A DNA stretch of 64,000 bases from Streptomyces sp. NBC_00094 (GTDB lineage Bacteria; Actinomycetota; Actinomycetes; Streptomycetales; Streptomycetaceae): the NCBI RefSeq assembly GCF_026343125.1, contig NZ_JAPEMB010000001.1:4469501-4533500 (forward strand). Reading direction: 5' to 3'. The notes beneath the pieces are model-generated. The model made no database searches, was not told the DNA's origin, and saw nothing but the letters and a program-made list of their open reading frames with translations. A program made the translations under genes and the position numbers. Of this stretch, positions 25,328 through 36,105 are shown piece after piece. Each line of letters begins with the position of its first letter. Position 1 is the stretch's first letter.

Positions 25328-25354
25328 CTTGCACTCTCCTAGGGCGAGTGCTAA
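25328..25354. promoter_or_regulatory. CIRCE element 1 (HrcA operator) over groEL promoter
   Basis: CTTGCACTC, nine bases, then GAGTGCTAA matches the CIRCE pattern (TTAGCACTC-N9-GAGTGCTAA) with small deviations in the left arm. A promoter-like TTGCAC (25329-25334) and TAATCA (25352-25357), 17 bp apart, overlap it, so HrcA binding would block initiation. Confidence 0.88.
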
Positions 25355-25363
25355 TCATTGGCG

Positions 25364-25390
25364 TTAGCACTCGGAAGGTGAGAGTGCTAC
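25364..25390. promoter_or_regulatory. CIRCE element 2 (HrcA operator)
   Basis: TTAGCACTC, nine bases, then GAGTGCTAC: a perfect left arm and one mismatch in the right arm. It sits 9 bp after CIRCE 1 and 130 bp before the groEL start. Confidence 0.9.
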
Positions 25391-25520
25391 GAGGATCGGG
25401 CAGACGAGGCCGCCGGCCGGGTGGGGCAAGGAACCACGCGGAGCACCGGAGGCCGTCCGTCGCGGGCGTCGGCGCGGTCCTGGAGCGTTATCCACCCCAT
25501 GTCCGGGAGGACCACTTCAC

Positions 25521-27149
<1,629 letters not shown>

Positions 27150-27184
27150 TCCTCCGGGATCGGTGGTTCATCGCTGAACGCGAC

Positions 27185-27222
27185 CGAGGGCGGCACTCCC
27201 CAGCAGGGGGGTGCCGCCCTCG
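27185..27222 (+). terminator. Hairpin terminator after groEL
   Basis: CGAGGGCGGCAC at 27185-27196 pairs with GTGCCGCCCTCG at 27211-27222, 36 bp after the groEL stop. Confidence 0.85.
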
Positions 27223-27297
27223 GGCGTTTCCGCCGCAGGTGACGTGGGGGAGAGGCGGGGCGATCCTGGAATGGGCCCTTCGTGAAGGGAACGCACC

Positions 27298-27777
27298 ATG
27301 GTCACGCTGCTGACGACGCCGGCCGATCGCGAGCTGGTCATCACTCGGACCTTCGACGCCCCGCCGCGCCTGCTCTGGGAAGCCTGGACCCGCCCCGAGC
27401 ACGTCCGCGCGTGGTACGGGGTCTCCGGGCTGACCACGACGGTCGTCGACATCGATCTCCGGGTGGGCGGCGCCTGGCGGTGGGGCCAGACCGCCCCGGA
27501 CGGTCAGGAGATCGTCTTCTCCGGTACGTACGAGGAGATCGTCCCGGTCGAGCGGCTCGACTACACGGAGGTCTTCGAGCAGATGCCGGACACGGGCGCG
27601 GTCCGGGTCACCCTGACCTTCGACGCGACCCCGGACGGCGGGACGGCCCTGACCAGCGTCTCGGTCTGGCCCTCGAACGAGATTCGGGACCAGGCGCTGG
27701 CGGCGGGCATGGAGACGGGCGTACGGGAACAGTACGACCGCCTCGCGGACCACCTGGGATCGCTGGGCGCGAGCTGA
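27298..27777 (+). CDS. SRPBCC (AHSA1-like) domain protein
   Basis: The 159-residue protein is a single START-like fold: ELVITRTFDAPPRLLWEAWT opens strand 1 and helix 1, and DIDLRVGGAWRW and GTYEEIVPVERLDYTEVF follow. AHSA1-like SRPBCC proteins bind hydrophobic ligands or client proteins; many Streptomyces copies have no known role. It stands alone between the groEL terminator and a convergent GNAT gene. Confidence 0.88.
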   Translation: MVTLLTTPADRELVITRTFDAPPRLLWEAWTRPEHVRAWYGVSGLTTTVVDIDLRVGGAWRWGQTAPDGQEIVFSGTYEEIVPVERLDYTEVFEQMPDTGAVRVTLTFDATPDGGTALTSVSVWPSNEIRDQALAAGMETGVREQYDRLADHLGSLGAS

Positions 27778-27795
27778 CAGGTCCCAGGGCAGGCC

Positions 27796-28401
27796 CTACG
27801 CGCGGGCCTCGCGCCACATCGACCAGAGGGCGGGGCCGCCGCCGGGGAGGCTCAGCTCCTCGCGCACGGTGAATCCGAAGTGCGCGTAGAAGGGGAGGTT
27901 GTCCTCCTTGGAGGACTCCAGGTAGACGGGCAGGCCCGCCGCGTCGGCCTTGGCGAGGCCCGAGCGCAGCAGGGCGGCGCCGTGGCCCTGGCCCTGGGCG
28001 GCGGGGTCGGCGCCGATCACGGCCAGGAACCAGTGCGGCTCCTTCGGCGTGTGCGCGAGGGACGCCCCGACGGCCTCGCCGAACAGTCCGGCGCGGTCGC
28101 CGAGGATGGCCATCAGTTCCCGGATGGTCTCCGCGTCGGGAGCGGCCTTGTCCGCGGCCTCCGCCGGCACCCAGAACGCCGCTGCGGCGTCGGTGAGTTC
28201 GCAGACGGCGTTGTGGGCGTACTGCCGGGTGAAGAGCGTGCTGAAGTACCGGTTCAGCGCGTGCTCGCGGGAGGCGTCGTCGGGGAAGAAGAAGCGCATC
28301 ATCGGGTCGTCGCCGAAGGCGCGGGCCAGCGAGCGACTGATCGATTCGGCGTCGGCGATCGCTGCCGTCTTCGGTGTGTTCGTCATCGACATACGGGTCA
28401 T
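27796..28401 (-). CDS. GNAT-family N-acetyltransferase
   Basis: The 201-residue protein has a GNAT fold with the acetyl-CoA loop in GADPAAQGQGHGAALLRSGL near residue 138 and YLESSKEDNLPFYAHFGFTV near 167. The substrate is unknown. In-frame ATGs at 28401, 28392 and 28386 are possible; 28401 is preferred because AAGGG precedes it. It is 35 bp downstream of a methyltransferase gene on the same strand, so co-transcription is likely. Confidence 0.87.
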   Translation of the reverse strand: MTRMSMTNTPKTAAIADAESISRSLARAFGDDPMMRFFFPDDASREHALNRYFSTLFTRQYAHNAVCELTDAAAAFWVPAEAADKAAPDAETIRELMAILGDRAGLFGEAVGASLAHTPKEPHWFLAVIGADPAAQGQGHGAALLRSGLAKADAAGLPVYLESSKEDNLPFYAHFGFTVREELSLPGGGPALWSMWREARA

Positions 28402-28436
28402 TCTGACCCTTGATGATCTTGAATGGTGACGCGGGG

Positions 28437-29174
28437 TCAGCGACGGAAGAGGGCCGTCCAGAGGAAGGACTCCCCGAAGCTCGGCGACGCGGCGGGCTCG
28501 TCGCGCATCCGGCGGAGGTCGAGCTCCGTCAGGCCGGCGAAGATCGTGCGCAACTCCGCGTCGGTGTAGGCGAGTCCGCCGTCCAGCTTCCCCTGCCGGT
28601 AGAACTCGGCGTCCGGCAGCTCCGAACCCATGCCGCCCTCCCCGGCGGCGAACGCGGTGAGCGCGAAGTGCCCGCCGGGCGCGAGGACCCGGTCGAGGAG
28701 CGCGAGGTAGCTGACGCGGCGGTGCGGGGGCAGGTGGTGGAAGCAGCCGGAGTCGTAGACGAGGTCGTACGGGCCGTCCAGGGGTGCGGCGAAGGCGTCG
28801 CCGTGCACGAATCGCACGCCCCGCGCACCGGCCTCGCGGGTGCGCTCCTCCGCCCAGCCGATCGCGGTCGCGGAGAGGTCGACGGCGTCCACCTCGTACC
28901 CGAGCGACGCGAGGTACAGGCTGTTCCGCCCGGGCCCGCACCCGAGGTCGAGCGCCCGCCCGCCGGCCGGGAGCAGGCCCCGCTCGACGTACGACACCAG
29001 GTTCTCGTCCGGCTTCGCGACGAAGAACGGCACCGGCTTGTCCCGGTCGGCGTAGAACCCGTCCCACCAGTCGGCCCCACCCTCGGTCCACCGGTCGGCA
29101 CCGGGCGCGAACAGCCCGTCGAGCAGGCGCAGTACGTCCTCGACCGTGCGGATGTCACGGTTGTTCAGGTCCAT
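28437..29174 (-). CDS. Class I SAM-dependent methyltransferase
   Basis: The 245-residue protein has a Rossmann methyltransferase core: ALDLGCGPGRNSLYLASLGY (SAM motif I, near 75), VDAVDLSATAIGWA with the acidic ribose-binding residue, and YDLVYDSGCFHHL as motif IV. The N-terminal DWWDGFYADRDKPVPFF segment resembles thiopurine-methyltransferase-like and tellurite-resistance (TehB-like) enzymes. The acceptor is not known. Confidence 0.88.
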   Translation of the reverse strand: MDLNNRDIRTVEDVLRLLDGLFAPGADRWTEGGADWWDGFYADRDKPVPFFVAKPDENLVSYVERGLLPAGGRALDLGCGPGRNSLYLASLGYEVDAVDLSATAIGWAEERTREAGARGVRFVHGDAFAAPLDGPYDLVYDSGCFHHLPPHRRVSYLALLDRVLAPGGHFALTAFAAGEGGMGSELPDAEFYRQGKLDGGLAYTDAELRTIFAGLTELDLRRMRDEPAASPSFGESFLWTALFRR

Positions 29175-29548
29175 GTGGATCCCCCTCCGAATCGATCTCC
29201 AGAATAGAGCCGGGAGCGATAAAAGCCCAGGTCAGAGGCGGTGTGTGGATCTGTTGTGCGAGCCGCGCGCGGGCTCTGGGCGGTGTCGTGGACCCCGGGG
29301 ACGGATCCCGCCCGCGGACCCCTGCGCGCCCGCTCCCAGGCCCGGGAAGAGGCCTTCCCGGGCTTCGCCGGCGGATGTTTCTGGCGCGGTTGAATCGAGT
29401 GAATGTACGATCCAGCTGCCGACAGGGGGGGTCCCGCCGGCCCCCGGCCCGCGCGGTCCACTCCGCCCTGTCCTGCCTGCTCGTCGTGCCACCCTCCCGT
29501 GTCGTTCCCGCCTTCAGGCTCCACTCCCGTACGAGGGGACACACGTAC
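29175..29548. other. Intergenic region, no gene or clear motif
   Basis: These 374 bp separate the divergent methyltransferase and FG-GAP genes. An open frame in phase with the FG-GAP gene extends through it, but it lacks an initiator with a ribosome site and reads as Arg/Pro-rich non-coding sequence. A GAGGGG ribosome site is present at 29533-29538. No repeat or strong palindrome was seen. Confidence 0.5.
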
Positions 29549-32500
29549 TTGTCCGTCCGAAGAGCCGTCGCGCTCGCGCTGAGCGCGGCCCTTGGCATCA
29601 CCGGCCTGACGGCCACCACCGCACCCGCGGCCACGGCCGCGTCCGCGTCCGACACGCCGTACGACGTCACGATCGCCGCACCGGCGGACCCCGCAGGAAC
29701 GCCCGACACCCGACTCGTCGGGGCCGGCACCGGTGTCCTGCTGATGCGCGACGGGGAGATCGCTCACCCCTCCTGGCAGAGCCTGGAGGACGGGCGTGTC
29801 GCCCACGGTCCGGTGTGCCCCTCCTCCGACCCGATCATCCACGGAGACAGGGTCGCCTGCCTCTCCAGCTTCGGGGACGAGGTCACCGTCCACGACTTCG
29901 GGAGCGGCGCCAGCTACTCCTGGGCCATCGGGTCCGAGCAGCGGTCCCCCGATGTCGCGGCGGACCGGCTGATCACCACCGAGTTCGGGAACGACGGCGG
30001 CGTCGTGCACCTGCTGGGCTACGGCCCGGACGCCCCCGCCGACCTGGACGTGCTCGTGCCGGGTGCCGTCGACGCGCCCGGCATCATCAGCCACGACGAC
30101 GCCGGCGCGCTCATCACCTACGCCGACGCCACCTCCCGGCACAACGCGATGCTCGACTTCGCCACGGGCACGCTCACACCCGTGCCCACGGTGCCGTTCG
30201 CCATGAGCAACGCCCGTACGGTCCTCAGCGCCGACTGGATCGTCGTGTACGACGAGTCGGGCACGGACCGGGCGTTCGTCGTCTCCCGCACGGACCAGGG
30301 CGACCCGGGCCGGACCGTGAAGCTCCCGAACGACCGGGACGACGTCGGCGCGCGGCTCGGCGTCGTCGGCGACTGGATCGTCGGCCACTACGACGGGCCG
30401 GTCGACGGGTACGAGTTCACGACCGTCCCGGTCGTCGCCACGCCGATCGCCGGGGGTGACACGCGGGACCTCGGCATCGTCACCCCGTCGGGCGCGGGCG
30501 TCGAGACCGGCGCGGACGGCGCCCTGTACCTCATGGGCGGCACCGATTACGCCCATTGGGGCGTGCGACGCGTCTCCCCGGGAGCCGACGGGGCCCCGGT
30601 CACCTCCCAGGCCCTGGCCGCTCCCCCGACCGTCCCGTACACCGCTGTGACCATGGCCAACGGCAGGGTCGTGACGGAGACGCGTGCGGGCACCCACACC
30701 CTCCGGGGATTCGGCCTGTCCCTTGCCGGCGCGCACACGCCGTCGCAGGCCTGGACCTGCGACGGGCTGTCCGGCACCGCCGCGAACTGCCCGTCGATCC
30801 TCAATTCGTCGGGCTCCGCCGGGGCGTGGTGGCACGACACCGGGGACGGCCGCCTGGTCACCCTGGACGTGGTGAACCGCCCGGCGTCCGGCGGGCAGCC
30901 GTCGTGCTCCGACTGCGCCGTCCAGGCGCGTGTGACCACGCCCGGATCCGCGGGGACCACGCGCACGGTCACGCTCGCCTACGCGGGCAAGCTTCAGTCG
31001 GCCTTCCTCTACGGCGTCTCGGGTCGCCATGCGCACTTCCGCGGGACCACGGACTCCGGGACGCGCTCGATCGTCGCGGACATCGAGACGGGGAAGATCC
31101 TCCGGGACTCCGCCGCCGGCACCGGTCAGGCGCTGTGGGGAGGCCGGCTCTGGACGGCGTCCGCGACGGACGACACCGTCTCCGCGATCGACCTGCGGAC
31201 GGGTGCGACCGTCGAGACGCTCGACCTCGGGACGGACTGCCGGCCCTTCTCCCTCCAGGTCGTCGGCAGGTGGATCTACTCGCGCTGCTCGTCGGGTTCG
31301 ACGGACGCGGCGGTGTACGACCGCGAGAAGAAGGTCTCGGTCGACGTCTGGGTCCCGTCCAACGGCGAGCCCCGGCTGGGCGACGGCTTCCTCGCCCACG
31401 CCTCCTACGGCACCTACGGGTACACGCTGACGGCGACCGACGTCCGTTCCGGTGAGCCGGAGGACCGTGAACTCGGCGTCCTCGCCTACGACAACGTCCA
31501 GGATGAGAACGAGGTCTGGACGGTCGACCGCTTCGGCGGGGCCGTCGCGTTCGTCGACTCCCTGCGGAAGGTCCACGTCTCCGGCCTCGGCGGCGCCACC
31601 ACCCGCCTGACCGCCATCGACTACGACACCCCCGCCGCCAACCTCAAGTCCGCCCCCTGGAAGCCCCGCTGGTGGCTCTCCAAGCCCGCCGCCTCCTGGA
31701 CCCTGTCGCTCAAGCACAAGGCGACCGGCAAGGTCGTCCGGACGCTGACCGGGGGTGAGGCCCGGGGTCTCGTCGCTCCGTCCTGGGACGGGAAGGACGC
31801 CGTCGGGAAGCTCGTCGCCAACGGTGCGTACACCTGGACGTTGACCGCGAAGGCGGCGGACGCCCAGGGCGCCGACCTGTCGGTGACCGGGGCCGTCGCC
31901 GTGAGTGGCGGCGCCGCCGTCCGGCGGGACCTCGCCGGGAGCGACGGGTTCGGCGACCTGGTGGTGATGGACACGGCCGGCCTGGTCTCGATGTACCGGG
32001 GGACCGGTACCGGCACGCTCTCGGGGCGGATCGCCGGCACGGGAACGAAGTTCGCGACGACCTCGGTGTTCATCCCCATGGGCGACCTGAACGGCGACCG
32101 CTGCGCCGACGTGTACGTACGCGTCGGGGACCAGCTGCGGGCCTACCGGCCCGGCTGCGACAAGGTGGTCTCCGCCTCCTCGCCGTACACGCTCGTCAGC
32201 GCCGGCTGGGGCCCGTACGACGTCCTGACGTCCTCCGGCGACGTCAACGGCGACGGGTACGCCGACCTGATCGCCCGCCAGGCGTCCAGCGGCGACGTCT
32301 ACTTCTACGCGGGCACGGCGGACCACCGGCTCAAGGCCCGGGTCCGGATCGGCGTGAACTGGAAGCCGTACAAGAAGATCGTCGGCGCCGGGGACCTCAA
32401 CGGCGACGGACGGGGCGACCTGCTCGGCGTGGACGCGTACGGCGTGATGTGGCGGTACTACGGCACGGCCACCGGCGGTGTGTCGGCCCGCGTCAAGCTC

Positions 32501-32689
32501 GGTGGCGGATGGAGCGCGTTCTCCTCCCTGGTCGGCGTCGGCGACCTGTCCGGTGACGGACGCGCGGATCTCCTCGCCCGCGACACGGCGGGCCGGCTGT
32601 TCGCGTACAAGAGCACCGGCACCGGCCTCTACGTCGCCGGCGTCATGATCGGCTCCGGCGGCTGGAACGGCTTCAAGGGTCTGTACTGA
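29549..32689 (+). CDS. Secreted FG-GAP repeat protein with FlgD-like domain
   Basis: I start this 1046-residue protein at TTG 29549, which gives a classical signal peptide (VRRAVALALSAALGITGL, cleaved near PAATAAS). The N-terminal 600 or so residues form a beta-propeller-like region. A FlgD/Big-type Ig domain (TLSLKHKATGKVVRTLTGG, near 715) follows. Four C-terminal FG-GAP/VCBS repeats come last (GDLNGDRCADVYVR, GDVNGDGYADLIAR, GDLNGDGRGDLLGV, GDLSGDGRADLLAR), each with an Asp-rich calcium loop. It is extracellular and likely adhesive or carbohydrate-related; no catalytic motif is recognised. Confidence 0.85.
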   Translation: MSVRRAVALALSAALGITGLTATTAPAATAASASDTPYDVTIAAPADPAGTPDTRLVGAGTGVLLMRDGEIAHPSWQSLEDGRVAHGPVCPSSDPIIHGDRVACLSSFGDEVTVHDFGSGASYSWAIGSEQRSPDVAADRLITTEFGNDGGVVHLLGYGPDAPADLDVLVPGAVDAPGIISHDDAGALITYADATSRHNAMLDFATGTLTPVPTVPFAMSNARTVLSADWIVVYDESGTDRAFVVSRTDQGDPGRTVKLPNDRDDVGARLGVVGDWIVGHYDGPVDGYEFTTVPVVATPIAGGDTRDLGIVTPSGAGVETGADGALYLMGGTDYAHWGVRRVSPGADGAPVTSQALAAPPTVPYTAVTMANGRVVTETRAGTHTLRGFGLSLAGAHTPSQAWTCDGLSGTAANCPSILNSSGSAGAWWHDTGDGRLVTLDVVNRPASGGQPSCSDCAVQARVTTPGSAGTTRTVTLAYAGKLQSAFLYGVSGRHAHFRGTTDSGTRSIVADIETGKILRDSAAGTGQALWGGRLWTASATDDTVSAIDLRTGATVETLDLGTDCRPFSLQVVGRWIYSRCSSGSTDAAVYDREKKVSVDVWVPSNGEPRLGDGFLAHASYGTYGYTLTATDVRSGEPEDRELGVLAYDNVQDENEVWTVDRFGGAVAFVDSLRKVHVSGLGGATTRLTAIDYDTPAANLKSAPWKPRWWLSKPAASWTLSLKHKATGKVVRTLTGGEARGLVAPSWDGKDAVGKLVANGAYTWTLTAKAADAQGADLSVTGAVAVSGGAAVRRDLAGSDGFGDLVVMDTAGLVSMYRGTGTGTLSGRIAGTGTKFATTSVFIPMGDLNGDRCADVYVRVGDQLRAYRPGCDKVVSASSPYTLVSAGWGPYDVLTSSGDVNGDGYADLIARQASSGDVYFYAGTADHRLKARVRIGVNWKPYKKIVGAGDLNGDGRGDLLGVDAYGVMWRYYGTATGGVSARVKLGGGWSAFSSLVGVGDLSGDGRADLLARDTAGRLFAYKSTGTGLYVAGVMIGSGGWNGFKGLY

Positions 32690-32738
32690 TCCCTGACCCT
32701 TGCCTCCTGCCTCCTGGCACCTGATCGATTCGCACCGA

Positions 32739-32762
32739 GGGCCCGGCCGTACGGCCGGGCCC
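32739..32762 (+). terminator. Palindromic hairpin terminator
   Basis: GGGCCCGGCCGT at 32739-32750 is followed directly by its reverse complement to 32762. It lies 50 bp after the FG-GAP gene and 45 bp before the end of the convergent aldo/keto reductase gene, so it probably serves both. Confidence 0.8.
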
Positions 32763-32806
32763 TTCGCGTTCCGCGAGGTTCTTCTTCAGCCGTCCGACCG
32801 TGTCGG

Positions 32807-33751
32807 TCAGACCGCCTCAGGCGTGCGGTGGAGGTCGTTCAGGAGGGCCAGGTCCTCGGGGGTCAGGCGGAGGGCACCCGCCTCGACGTTGGCAGCGAGG
32901 TGGGCGGGGTCGCCGGTGCCGGGGATGGCGAGCAGATGGGGACCCTGGTGGAGGGTCCAGGCGATGCGGACCTGGGCGGCGCTCGCGCCGTGGGCCTTCG
33001 CGACGGCGAGGACCTCGGAGCTCTCGGGGGCGGTCGCTCCGGTCTCGCGGCCGGCGGCGGCGATCGCGTAGAAGGGGACGAAGGCGATGCCCTGCTCGCC
33101 GCAGAGCCGGACGAAGTCCTCGTACTCGGGGCGGACGCCGATCCCGTACATGTTCTGTACGCAGACGACGGGGGCGATGGCCTGGGCCTCGGCGAGGTGG
33201 GCAGGGGTGATGTTGGAGAGCCCGAGGTGGCGGATGAGGCCGGCCTCGCGGAGCTCGGCGAGGGCGCCGAAGCGTTCCGCTATCGAATCGGTCCCGACGA
33301 TACGGAGGTTGACGACGTCGAGGTGGTCGCGGCCGAGCTGGCGCAGGTTCTCCTCGACCTGGGCGCGCAGTCGGGCGGGGGTGGTGGCGTGGGGGAGCCA
33401 CCCGCCGGCCCGGTCCCGGCCCGGGCCGACCTTGGTCGCGATGACCAGGTCGTCGGGGTAGGGGCCGCCGAGGGCGCTGTTGATCAGCTCGTTCGCGGAG
33501 CGGAGCGGCGAGAAGTAGAAGGCCGCCGTGTCGATGTGGTTCACCCCGAGCTCGACGGCCTTGCGCAGGACGGCGATCGCGCTGTCGCGGTCCCTGGGGA
33601 CGGCGTTCTCGACGAGGGCCTCGCCGATCTGGGGCAGCCGCATGGCGCCGAAGCCGACGCGGTTGACGGTGAGTTCACCGCCGAGGGTCCAGGTGCCCGA
33701 GGAGGAAGCGTGGGGCGAGGCGGTCGAACCGGTGGTGGTGATGGTGGTCAT
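32807..33751 (-). CDS. Aldo/keto reductase
   Basis: The 314-residue TIM-barrel oxidoreductase has the catalytic set of the family: ELGVNHIDTAAFYFSPL (Asp and Tyr, near 72-86), VIATKVGPGRD (Lys, near 108) and GRDHLDVVNLRI where the usual active-site His is replaced by Asn or shifted. NADPH-binding residues are in the C-terminal AIPGTGDPAHLAANV. It should reduce carbonyls in the cytoplasm. ATG 33751 is chosen. Confidence 0.88.
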   Translation of the reverse strand: MTTITTTGSTASPHASSSGTWTLGGELTVNRVGFGAMRLPQIGEALVENAVPRDRDSAIAVLRKAVELGVNHIDTAAFYFSPLRSANELINSALGGPYPDDLVIATKVGPGRDRAGGWLPHATTPARLRAQVEENLRQLGRDHLDVVNLRIVGTDSIAERFGALAELREAGLIRHLGLSNITPAHLAEAQAIAPVVCVQNMYGIGVRPEYEDFVRLCGEQGIAFVPFYAIAAAGRETGATAPESSEVLAVAKAHGASAAQVRIAWTLHQGPHLLAIPGTGDPAHLAANVEAGALRLTPEDLALLNDLHRTPEAV

Positions 33752-33843
33752 GGCCGGGATGATCTCCCGGCGGCGGCATCGGTGCCAACGGGTTCCCGTG
33801 TCGGCGGGGTGTCCGTCCGCTGACGGGTATCGGGTGATGCCGG

Positions 33844-33925
33844 TGATGCCGGTCGCTGTCGGGTGTCGGGTGATGCCGGTCGCTGCCGGGGTGTCGGGTG
33901 ATGCCGGTCGCTGTCGGCTGCGTTG
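33844..33925. repeat. Short tandem repeat (about 27 bp, three copies)
   Basis: TGATGCCGGTCGCTG recurs at 33844, 33871 and 33899, followed by TCGGGTGTCGGG-like spacers. It lies between the aldo/keto reductase start and the next gene; part of it may fall in that promoter region. Confidence 0.65.
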
Positions 33926-33939
33926 GCCGGTGGCCCCCG

Positions 33940-34407
33940 TCAGCCGGGGGCCCCGTCGGTCCCACCCGCCCCGTCGGCCGGTGGCCTTCCCGCCGTCAGG
34001 CCTTCCCCGTCCTGGAACTCGATCAGCATCCCGCTGTCCGTGAGGAGGAACCAGCAGGCGTAGCACCCCCCGAGGATCGCCTCGGCGTGGCGCGCCGCCA
34101 GGGACGCCGGCAGGGCGATCGACGGGACCACGAGGTTGTCCCAGAAGACGACCACGAGCTCGTCGGGTCCGGCGTGCACGCCGAGGAGGGACGCCAGTGC
34201 CTCCCCGTCGAAACCGTCGCACCGCTCGACGACCTCCGCCCCGCGCCAGTCCAGCCGGGCGGAGCCGATGGCCCCGAAGCGGTTGAGGCTCACCGAGGCG
34301 AACCGCCGCTGCTCCTCGTACGAGAGGAGCAGGACGTCCTTTCCCAGGAGGCCCAGGACCTCGGCGATGTACTCCGGGTGGGTCCCGTACACCTCGTGTG
34401 CGCTCAT
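33940..34407 (-). CDS. Hypothetical protein (155 aa)
   Basis: This acidic cytoplasmic protein begins MSAHEVYGTHPEYIAEVLGL. It has alternating strands and helices (SLNRFGAIGSARLDWRG, VVVFWDNLVVPSIAL, CYACWFLLTDSGMLIEFQDG) and a disordered Gly/Ala/Asp tail. The size and acidic character resemble immunity or SUKH-like proteins, but no toxin gene is adjacent and I do not recognise the family. Codon bias is normal for the genome. Confidence 0.65.
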   Translation of the reverse strand: MSAHEVYGTHPEYIAEVLGLLGKDVLLLSYEEQRRFASVSLNRFGAIGSARLDWRGAEVVERCDGFDGEALASLLGVHAGPDELVVVFWDNLVVPSIALPASLAARHAEAILGGCYACWFLLTDSGMLIEFQDGEGLTAGRPPADGAGGTDGAPG

Positions 34408-34508
34408 GCCTCAAGCCAACCAGAGCCGGACGCCCTGGGGTTGGCCCCACCCTGGACCCGCCGGTCTGCCGGATGGGGGGCGCGGGGCCGTTCCGCGAGG
34501 CTGTGCGC

Positions 34509-36041
34509 ATGACAACGAACCGTGGACGCAAGGCCCTGCTGCTCGCCCTCTCCACCGCCGCCGTCGCCGGTGTCGCCCTCTCCGGGAGCGGTGCCGCCGC
34601 CGCTGCCGCCGCGGTGGGGGCCGGGCTGAACTGGGGGGACTGCTCGCCGGCGGTGAAGCCGCTGCCCGGGCAGCGCTGCGCCACGCTCTCCGTACCCCTC
34701 GACTACGCCCGGCCCGACGGGGAGCAGATCCAGCTCGCCGTCTCCCGCCTGCCCAGCACCCGGCCCGAGGCACGGCGCGGCACCCTGATGGTGATTCCGG
34801 GCGGGCCCGGCAGCTCCGGGGTGCAGCGGCTGGGGCAGAAGGGCGCCGCCCTGGCGAAGGAGATGGACGGGGCGTACGACCTGGTGGCGTTCGACCCGCG
34901 CGGGATCGGCGGCTCCGCCAAGGCGCGGTGCGGGCTCGACGAGGGCGACCGGTGGATGATGACGCTGCGGTCGTGGCCGGACGCCGACGGCGGCATCGAG
35001 GAGAACGTCGCCCGGTCGAAGCGGATCGCCGAGGCCTGTGCCCGTAACGGCGGCGCCATGCTGCGCGGGCTGACGACGGCCAACCAGGTGCGGGACATGG
35101 AGCGGCTGCGGCAGGCGCTCGGCGAGCGGAAGCTGTCGGCGTGGAGCGTGTCGTACGGGACGTACGTGGCGGCCGCGTACGCGGAGAAGTACCCGCACCG
35201 GACCGACCGCTGGGTCCTCGACAGCAGCAGCGACCCGGACCCGAAGCAGGTGGCCCGGGGCTGGCTGGAGGGCATGGCGTGGGGCGCCGAGGACCGGTTC
35301 CCCGACTTCGCGGCCTACGCGGCGCACCCGGACCGGGCGGCCGAGGGGCTGCGGCTCGCGGAGCGGCCCGAGGACGTACGGGCGGTGATCATGGAGCTGG
35401 CGGCCCGGCTCGACCGGGAGCCGCACGCCTCGGTGGTGCCCGGTGCGCCGGGCGCGCCCGTGACGCCCGGGCCCCCGCTCACGGGGTCCATGCTGCTGCA
35501 GGCGCTCCAGCTCGCGCTCTACTCCGACGGGGCCTTCCCGGCCTTCACGCAGCTCGTGACCGAGGCCCTCGACCCGCAGGGCGAGCCGGTCCTGCCGCGT
35601 GAGCTCGCGGGGGCGATGCCGGACGACGCGGCGGCCATCACCGTGGGCGTGATCTGCAACGACGTGGACTGGCCCGCGTCCGTACCGGCGTACGAGCGGG
35701 CCGTCGCGGCGGACCGGGAGCGGTTCCCGCTGACGGCGGGGATGACGGCGAACATCACGCCCTGTGCCTTCTGGAAGGGCGGGGCCGTGGAGAAGCCGGT
35801 CCGCATCACCGACCGGGGGCCGTCCGACGTCCTCATGATCCAGAACCTGCGGGACCCGGCGACGCCGTACGCCAAGGGGCTGCGGATGCGTGCGGCGCTC
35901 GGTGAGCGGGCGCGGCTCGTCTCGGTCGACCACGGTGGGCACGGGGTCTACCTGGGCAACGGCAACGCGTGCGGTGACGCGGCGGTGACCCGCTACCTGA
36001 CCGAGGGCGTGCGGCCGTCGGAGGACGTCCTCTGCCGGTGA
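34509..36041 (+). CDS. Secreted alpha/beta hydrolase (tripeptidyl aminopeptidase-like)
   Basis: The 510-residue protein has a signal peptide (RKALLLALSTAAVAGVALSG) and a hydrolase of the SlpD/SlpE-Tap family. GDCSPAVKPLPGQRCATLSV and PGGPGSSGVQRLG give the oxyanion region. The nucleophile Ser is in WSVSYGTYVAA near 217, where the usual first Gly of GxSxG is Ser. A late Asp (IQNLRDPATPY) and His (SVDHGGHGVYLGN) complete the triad. The C-terminal TAP-like domain is present. It likely trims peptides outside the cell. Confidence 0.9.
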   Translation: MTTNRGRKALLLALSTAAVAGVALSGSGAAAAAAAVGAGLNWGDCSPAVKPLPGQRCATLSVPLDYARPDGEQIQLAVSRLPSTRPEARRGTLMVIPGGPGSSGVQRLGQKGAALAKEMDGAYDLVAFDPRGIGGSAKARCGLDEGDRWMMTLRSWPDADGGIEENVARSKRIAEACARNGGAMLRGLTTANQVRDMERLRQALGERKLSAWSVSYGTYVAAAYAEKYPHRTDRWVLDSSSDPDPKQVARGWLEGMAWGAEDRFPDFAAYAAHPDRAAEGLRLAERPEDVRAVIMELAARLDREPHASVVPGAPGAPVTPGPPLTGSMLLQALQLALYSDGAFPAFTQLVTEALDPQGEPVLPRELAGAMPDDAAAITVGVICNDVDWPASVPAYERAVAADRERFPLTAGMTANITPCAFWKGGAVEKPVRITDRGPSDVLMIQNLRDPATPYAKGLRMRAALGERARLVSVDHGGHGVYLGNGNACGDAAVTRYLTEGVRPSEDVLCR

Positions 36042-36105
36042 CGACAGGGAGGAAGGGCCCGGGTGGCTGTCGCCGCCCGGGCCCTTCCCGTACGCCTCCG
36101 GGGTG

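Noticed and set aside
28784..29548. Upstream in-frame extension of the FG-GAP gene
   Set aside because: It is Arg/Pro-rich, overlaps the divergent methyltransferase gene, and would bury the obvious signal peptide that begins at TTG 29549.
33940..34407. Toxin-immunity (CdiI/SUKH-like) assignment
   Set aside because: Only size and acidic character suggest it; no toxin gene or signature motif is present.
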